Positions 59,905-64,000 of a stretch of 64,000 nt of DNA are shown here, piece after piece. Location: contig JADJVG010000001.1 in assembly GCA_016716675.1 (NCBI GenBank), positions 62,001-126,000 of the forward strand, written 5' to 3'. The stretch comes from Hyphomicrobium sp. GTDB lineage: Bacteria > Pseudomonadota > Alphaproteobacteria > Rhizobiales > Hyphomicrobiaceae. Position 1 is the stretch's first letter. Each line of letters starts with the position of its first letter. The notes beneath the pieces are model-generated. The model ran no database searches and was not told the DNA's origin. It saw only the letters and a list, made by a program, of their open reading frames with translations. The translations under genes were made by a program, and so were the position numbers.

Positions 59905-61887
59905 TCACTCCGCCGCCACGACGGTGGCCCGCCGGCTTTTGACCGGTGCGCCCACACGCAAACGCCGATCCGACAACGAGATGCCGCCGCCGATAAACAT
60001 GATCAGCGCACCGATCCAGATGAAGCGGACCAGCGGATTGAAATACGCCCTGACGGCGTAACCATCTGTGCCAGCCTGCTGATCGCCGATGACGATATAA
60101 AGGTCGCCAAGCCACGACGCCAGAATGCCGGATTCCGTTGTCGGCTGCGGCGGCGCATCATACAGCCGCTTTGACGGCGCAAGCGTCGTGACCACGCTGC
60201 CGCCGCGCGAAATATCAAAAGACGCGATGTCTTCGCGATAGTTGGGGCCGCTTTGCGGTTTAACACCGGTGAACGTCGCATCGTAACCGGCAATCGCAAG
60301 GCTCTCGCCTGGCTTCATCACCAGAATGTGCTCTTCCTGGTAAGCCGTGGTGCCGACGATTCCGACCACCATCAGACCGACGCCGAAGTGTGCGAGCAGC
60401 GTGCCGTAATTCGATCGCGGCAGATTGGTCGCCCGGCGCACGACTTCATCAAGCGGCGCCGCGCCGAGTTTAATGCGCGTCGCCCATTCGGTCACGGCGC
60501 CAAGCATCACGAAAGCGCCGAGCGCAATGCCGAACGGCGCCAGCGATGGGCCGCGATTGAACATGGCATACGCGACAGCGGCCAACAGCAGAGCGCCCAC
60601 AATCGCAAACACCAAGCGTTGCGACACGCCCAACAGGTCACCGCGCTTCCACGCCAGAAGCGGCCCAAACGGTAGCGCCAGCAACAGCGGCACCATGATC
60701 GGCCCGAAGGTCATGTTGAAGAACGGCGGGCCGACTGAGATTTTCTCACCCGTCAAGCCTTCGAGGACGAGCGGGTAGAGCGTACCGATCAACACTGTCG
60801 CGGTACTCGTCACCAGCAGCAGGTTATTGAAAACCAGCGTGCCTTCACGGCTAATCGGCTGGAAAAGCCCACCGATGCGCATCTCCTTGGCGCGTAGCGC
60901 AAACAGAGCCAATCCGCCGCCCGTGAACAGCACCATAATACCGAGAATGAAGACGCCGCGCGCCGGATCGACGGCAAACGAATGCACCGATGTCAGCACG
61001 CCCGAGCGCACGATGAATGCGCCCATCAGCGACAATGAGAAGGTCAGGATGGCGAGCAGGATCGTCCAGACTTTCAGCGCCTCGCGCTTTTCCATAACGA
61101 GCGCCGAATGCAGCAGCGCCGTACCAGCAAGCCACGGCATGAACGAAGCGTTCTCAACCGGGTCCCAGAACCACCATCCACCCCAGCCCAGTTCGTAATA
61201 GGCCCACCACGAACCCATCGCGATGCCAATGGTCAGAAACATCCAGGCGGCCAGTGTCCACGGCCGCACCCAGCGCGCCCAGGCTGCATCGATACGCCCC
61301 TCAATCAAAGCAGCGATCGCAAACGAGAACGCAATCGAGAAGCCGACATACCCGGTGTAGAGAAACGGTGGATGGAACGCGAGCGCCGGGTCCTGAAGGA
61401 TCGGGTTCAAGCCGTTGCCATCGGCAGGCGCCGGGTTTAGGCGTAGGAACGGATCGGAAGTCAAAAGGATAAACAGCAGGAACGCCAGCGCGATCGACGC
61501 CTGCACCGAAAGCACGGTGGCTTTCATCGTCGGCGGCAGGTTATTGCCGAACAGCGCCACCGCCGCGCCGAACAGCGCGAGGATGAGAACCCACAACATC
61601 ATCGAGCCTTCATGGTTTCCCCACACGCCCGAGATCTTGTAGAGCATCGGCTTTGTCGAATGCGAATTGGCAGCGACGTTGGCGACCGAGAAATCGCTCG
61701 TCACGTAAGCGTGCATCAAGGCAACGAATGCCATGGCGAGCAGGATGAACTGCGAAATCGCGGCGGGTTCCGCGACATTCATCAATCGGGCATCGCGGCG
61801 GCGCGCACCGACGAATGGAACAACCGTCTGAAACGCTGCAACCAGCAGCGCCAGGATCAAAGCGAAATGTCCGAATTCAACGATCAC
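59905..61887 (-). CDS. ccmF: Cytochrome c haem lyase CcmF
   Basis: CcmF is the large multi-pass membrane subunit of the haem ligation complex. The 660-residue product carries the tryptophan-rich WWD motif GWGGWWFWDPVENASFMPWL, HEGSMMLW, and multiple helices with conserved His residues (LAFHPPFLYTGYVGF, LTSVHSFAVDP). A C-terminal periplasmic domain (AIAGYDATFTGVKPQSGPNY) precedes the final membrane helix. The start is a GTG at 61887 after GAGGCGTGCC. It lies 24 bases after ccmE and 7 before ccmH. The length is normal. Confidence 0.95.
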   Translation of the reverse strand: MIVEFGHFALILALLVAAFQTVVPFVGARRRDARLMNVAEPAAISQFILLAMAFVALMHAYVTSDFSVANVAANSHSTKPMLYKISGVWGNHEGSMMLWVLILALFGAAVALFGNNLPPTMKATVLSVQASIALAFLLFILLTSDPFLRLNPAPADGNGLNPILQDPALAFHPPFLYTGYVGFSIAFSFAIAALIEGRIDAAWARWVRPWTLAAWMFLTIGIAMGSWWAYYELGWGGWWFWDPVENASFMPWLAGTALLHSALVMEKREALKVWTILLAILTFSLSLMGAFIVRSGVLTSVHSFAVDPARGVFILGIMVLFTGGGLALFALRAKEMRIGGLFQPISREGTLVFNNLLLVTSTATVLIGTLYPLVLEGLTGEKISVGPPFFNMTFGPIMVPLLLALPFGPLLAWKRGDLLGVSQRLVFAIVGALLLAAVAYAMFNRGPSLAPFGIALGAFVMLGAVTEWATRIKLGAAPLDEVVRRATNLPRSNYGTLLAHFGVGLMVVGIVGTTAYQEEHILVMKPGESLAIAGYDATFTGVKPQSGPNYREDIASFDISRGGSVVTTLAPSKRLYDAPPQPTTESGILASWLGDLYIVIGDQQAGTDGYAVRAYFNPLVRFIWIGALIMFIGGGISLSDRRLRVGAPVKSRRATVVAAE

Positions 61888-61911
61888 GGCGGCACGCCTC
61901 TCTGATGACGA

Positions 61912-62376
61912 TTACGGCTTTGTCGCGCCCTCAGGGTGGGCACTGTTGCCGAGCTTGACGCCGCGCTCTTCGAGCGACTTCTTCACTTCGGCCGGCATGT
62001 AATTCTCGTCGTGCTTGGCAAGCACGCTGTCGGCGACAAACACGCCATTCGCATCGAGCTTGCCTTCCGCCACCACACCTTGCCCCTCCCGGAACAGATC
62101 TGGCAAGACGCCAGTGAAGGCGACTGGAATATCCTTTAGCGTGTCGGTGACCTTAAATGTCACCGTCGTGCCCTGGCCACGCTGGACCGAGCCGTCGGCG
62201 ACCAGACCGCCGAGGCGGATACGTTGCCCGGCGGGGATGTGCTTTTCAGCAATATCGCTCGGCGTATGGAAGAACACGATCGAGTCTTTCATCGCGAACA
62301 GCACAAGGATCGCGGCCAGCGCCAGCGTCGCGACGCCCGCTCCGATCATCACGCCGCGCTTCTGTTTCCGTGTCAT
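61912..62376 (-). CDS. ccmE: Cytochrome c maturation haem chaperone CcmE
   Basis: CcmE is a membrane-anchored OB-fold protein that covalently carries haem to CcmF/H. The 154-residue product has an anchor helix (GVATLALAAILVLFAM), RIRLGGLVADGSVQR and TFKVTDTLKDIPVAFTGVLP typical of the beta-barrel, and the haem-binding His122 in LAKHDENYMPAEV. The ATG at 62376 (MTRKQKRGVMIGAG) matches the family; a longer frame upstream overlaps ccmI and is not expected to be used. Confidence 0.95.
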   Translation of the reverse strand: MTRKQKRGVMIGAGVATLALAAILVLFAMKDSIVFFHTPSDIAEKHIPAGQRIRLGGLVADGSVQRGQGTTVTFKVTDTLKDIPVAFTGVLPDLFREGQGVVAEGKLDANGVFVADSVLAKHDENYMPAEVKKSLEERGVKLGNSAHPEGATKP

Positions 62377-62416
62377 TTCACTACCGATCCTCGTGTTGTC
62401 ACGATCCGCGCGGCAA

Positions 62417-63569
62417 TCAACTGCCGACGCCCAGCGCTTTCGCAAAATCTTCGATCTCGCGCACCGCGCCGTCGTCTCCGGCAAGGCCTGCCTTGGCACT
62501 CGCAACGGCCTTCACAGCCTCGTCCTTGCGCCCCAGCATCTGATAGGCGCGGATCAGCTTCTGCCAGCCGTCCTTATCGCGCCCATTGGTCTTCAGTTTT
62601 TCAGCCAATCCATTGACCATCTTATCGATCATGGCGACGCGTTCTTCCGGCGTCATTTTCTGCGCTGCGGCCATCTCTGCGGCTGTCGGGCCACCAGATG
62701 CCGGCGGCGGTCGCAGCGCCCGGATCGGTCGCCGCCGCCTTCGGGTTTTCGAGCCGCGTCAGGCGCTGTTGAATGACACCACGCCATTCGGCATCGGCCG
62801 GTGCCTCGGCAAGCAAGGCGCGATAGTCGGCAGCTGCTTCAGCCGACTTGCCGTCCTGTTCTTTCGCGAGCGCCAGCCAGATGCGCGTTTCAACATCCTT
62901 CGGATTAGCCGCCAGCATGGTCTGCAAGGCTTTACGCGCGTCATCAGGCACCACGCCGTTTTCGGCGCGGATGCGCGCTTCGGCAAAACCCTGCAAGCGC
63001 CGCGGGCTCTCACCCAGTATTTTCATGGCCGTCGCGAAAGCATTGGCCGCGTCAACAAATTTGCCTTGCACCAGATAGACCGGCGCAATCACATCCCAAC
63101 CCTTGCCATCCTCAGGATGAGACCGTAAGCGCGCTTCAACCTTGGCAATGAGGTCATCCGTGTTGGCGCCACTGACGGGAGCGGCAACCCGCGTCGCGAG
63201 CGGCTCTCCTGGCAGTCCGGGTGCGCCGAAGGTCATATAGAGTGCAACACTCGCGAGCGGCAGCGCAAGCGTCGTTACCAAATGAATTGGCTTCGTAAAT
63301 GCCCCCGTCAGGGCCTGCGGTTGCGCGGCCGATTTCCGGTCCGTCTTGCGCAACACGCGCCGCCCGACTTCCGCGCGGGCGGCTTCGGCTTCCGATGTCG
63401 AGATGGCACCGCGTGCTTCGTCGGCATCGATTTCTGTAAGTTGGTCTTTATAAACTGCGATGTCCGCGTCAGACGCATCAGGCAGCGCGTCAGCCGGCTG
63501 CATCAGCGGGCGCGTCACGACGTAGGTGACGACGGCAGACAGAAGCGCGACCAAAATCCAAAAAATCAT
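62417..63569 (-). CDS. ccmI: Cytochrome c maturation protein CcmI (CycH), split by a 2-base deletion
   Basis: CcmI is a TPR protein that presents apocytochrome c to the ligation complex. The first frame has the N-terminal membrane pair (MIFWILVALLSAVVTYVVTR and a second near LVTTLALPLASVALYM), the DIAVYKDQLTEIDADEARG segment, and TPR repeats (DGKGWDVIAPVYLVQGKFVD, DVETRIWLALAKEQDG). It then leaves frame after GAATAAG. Another frame gives SGGPTAAEMAAAQKMTPEER and KMVNGLAEKLKTNG, then a final TPR ending at 62417. Restoring one GC in GGCATCTGG (about 62695-62702) joins them into about 384 residues, a normal length. It is the first gene of the ccm series. Confidence 0.88.
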
Positions 63570-63814
63570 CGCCTATGCGCTCTCCCGGGAGCTGCCCTTG
63601 GGCCGGCACTCTAAAACCGGCACAAACGACACTCAATCCAGATGTCTGCGCGTGATGTAATGGCGGACGTCACCGCCAGCAAGCCGCGCTTTCGACCTTC
63701 ATCTCAGCCCATAGAATTGGACTAAGCGGCGCGCAAGCACACATGCCAAATTAAGGATCATGTGTCGCGGCTATACCCGACAAATAAATTCAGGCGGATC
63801 GCTGCCAATCGTGC

Positions 63815-64000
63815 CTAGGCGACGTTTTGCCAGGTGCCGTCAGGATTACGGCAGGCCGTGCCACGCATCTGCTGGGGACGGCCATCAATATAGACCGTAT
63901 GGGTAAAATCGCGGCAATCTTCGCTGCCACGCTTATAGGGCTTGCTCGGCACGATTTCGCCGTAGCGGCCATTATCCGGGTTGCGCCACTGGCGCGAGAC
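63815..64000 (-). CDS. Partial surface-antigen-like protein (RT0821/Lpp0805 or 17-kDa type), 3' end
   Basis: The minus strand is open from the window edge to a TAG at 63815-63817, giving the last 61 residues of a gene that starts beyond the window. It reads QWRNPDNGRYGEIVPSKPYK, CRDFTHTVYIDGRPQQMRGT and ACRNPDGTWQNVA. This matches the conserved C-terminal module of the alphaproteobacterial surface antigen family (beta-rich, with two Cys). The N-terminal lipoprotein or signal part is outside the window. It is separated from ccmI by about 245 bases with no feature I can support. Confidence 0.72.
   Translation of the reverse strand, partial: VSRQWRNPDNGRYGEIVPSKPYKRGSEDCRDFTHTVYIDGRPQQMRGTACRNPDGTWQNVA

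Noticed and set aside
1..64000. tRNA, rRNA, CRISPR, prophage or insertion sequence
   Set aside because: No cloverleaf, spaced direct-repeat array, transposase or integrase was found on either strand by reading.

Overview
The window is chromosomal DNA from an alphaproteobacterium, most likely a member of the Hyphomicrobiales (Rhizobiales). The evidence is the gene content: a bactofilin, SPOR proteins, a sdhE-mfd pair, a DegP/response regulator/histidine kinase/glnE array, the carboxynorspermidine route to polyamines, a SigF/NrsF pair beside a bufferin operon, and a fused SoxYZ carrier of the kind seen in methylotrophs. Genus cannot be set from this window. I saw no tRNA, rRNA, insertion sequence, prophage or CRISPR array.

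Layout. 0.4-7.2 kb: bactofilin, then sdhE-mfd (minus) diverging from recG. 7.2-14.2 kb: a DUF502 membrane protein and a TPR/SPOR protein, glmS and glmU (UDP-GlcNAc synthesis), and a second SPOR protein. 14.2-18.2 kb: two zinc metallopeptidases, malonyl-CoA decarboxylase, and an unknown protein with cysteine-peptidase-like features. 18.3-25.5 kb: a giant DUF2339 membrane protein, a small secreted protein, and the EF-P modification cluster (efp, epmA, a GFA-family gene, epmB). 25.6-32.9 kb: an ECF sigma factor, its anti-sigma factor and a secreted subtilase, divergent from a 1370-residue secreted multidomain protein. 33.1-36.0 kb: a molybdopterin oxidoreductase and a DUF3307 membrane protein. 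36.1-42.9 kb: SigF-NrsF, a bufferin (copper-binding RiPP) operon bufA-bufB-bufC, and a fused SoxYZ/SoxC/cytochrome c operon. 43.0-48.3 kb: carboxynorspermidine dehydrogenase, carboxynorspermidine decarboxylase and aminopeptidase N. 48.7-51.2 kb: a degenerate histidine kinase, then an ECF sigma/anti-sigma/CnrX-like module. 51.3-58.1 kb: degP, response regulator, histidine kinase and glnE. 58.2-64.0 kb: a trypsin-like protease, the cytochrome c maturation genes ccmI-E-F-H, and the 3' end of a surface-antigen-like gene.

The most interesting parts are two extracytoplasmic regulatory systems whose likely promoters can be read directly. First, the divergent region between the 28 kb sigma factor and the giant secreted protein carries two copies of TGAACC-N16-CGACA, one facing each way. 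That ties sigma, anti-sigma, protease and giant protein into one autoregulated system. Second, GTAACG-N16-CGAA, which matches the published Caulobacter SigF consensus, occurs both before sigF-nrsF and before the Sox-like sulfite dehydrogenase operon 4 kb away, with the bufferin operon lying between them.

Caution for users: at least twelve genes are split by small indels and one (mfd) by an in-frame stop. Almost every indel fits loss of one base from a homopolymer run or of one unit from a short dinucleotide repeat. They hit genes expected to be essential, such as glmS. This looks like residual long-read assembly error rather than gene decay, so the interrupted genes are annotated here as single CDSs with the lesion noted.
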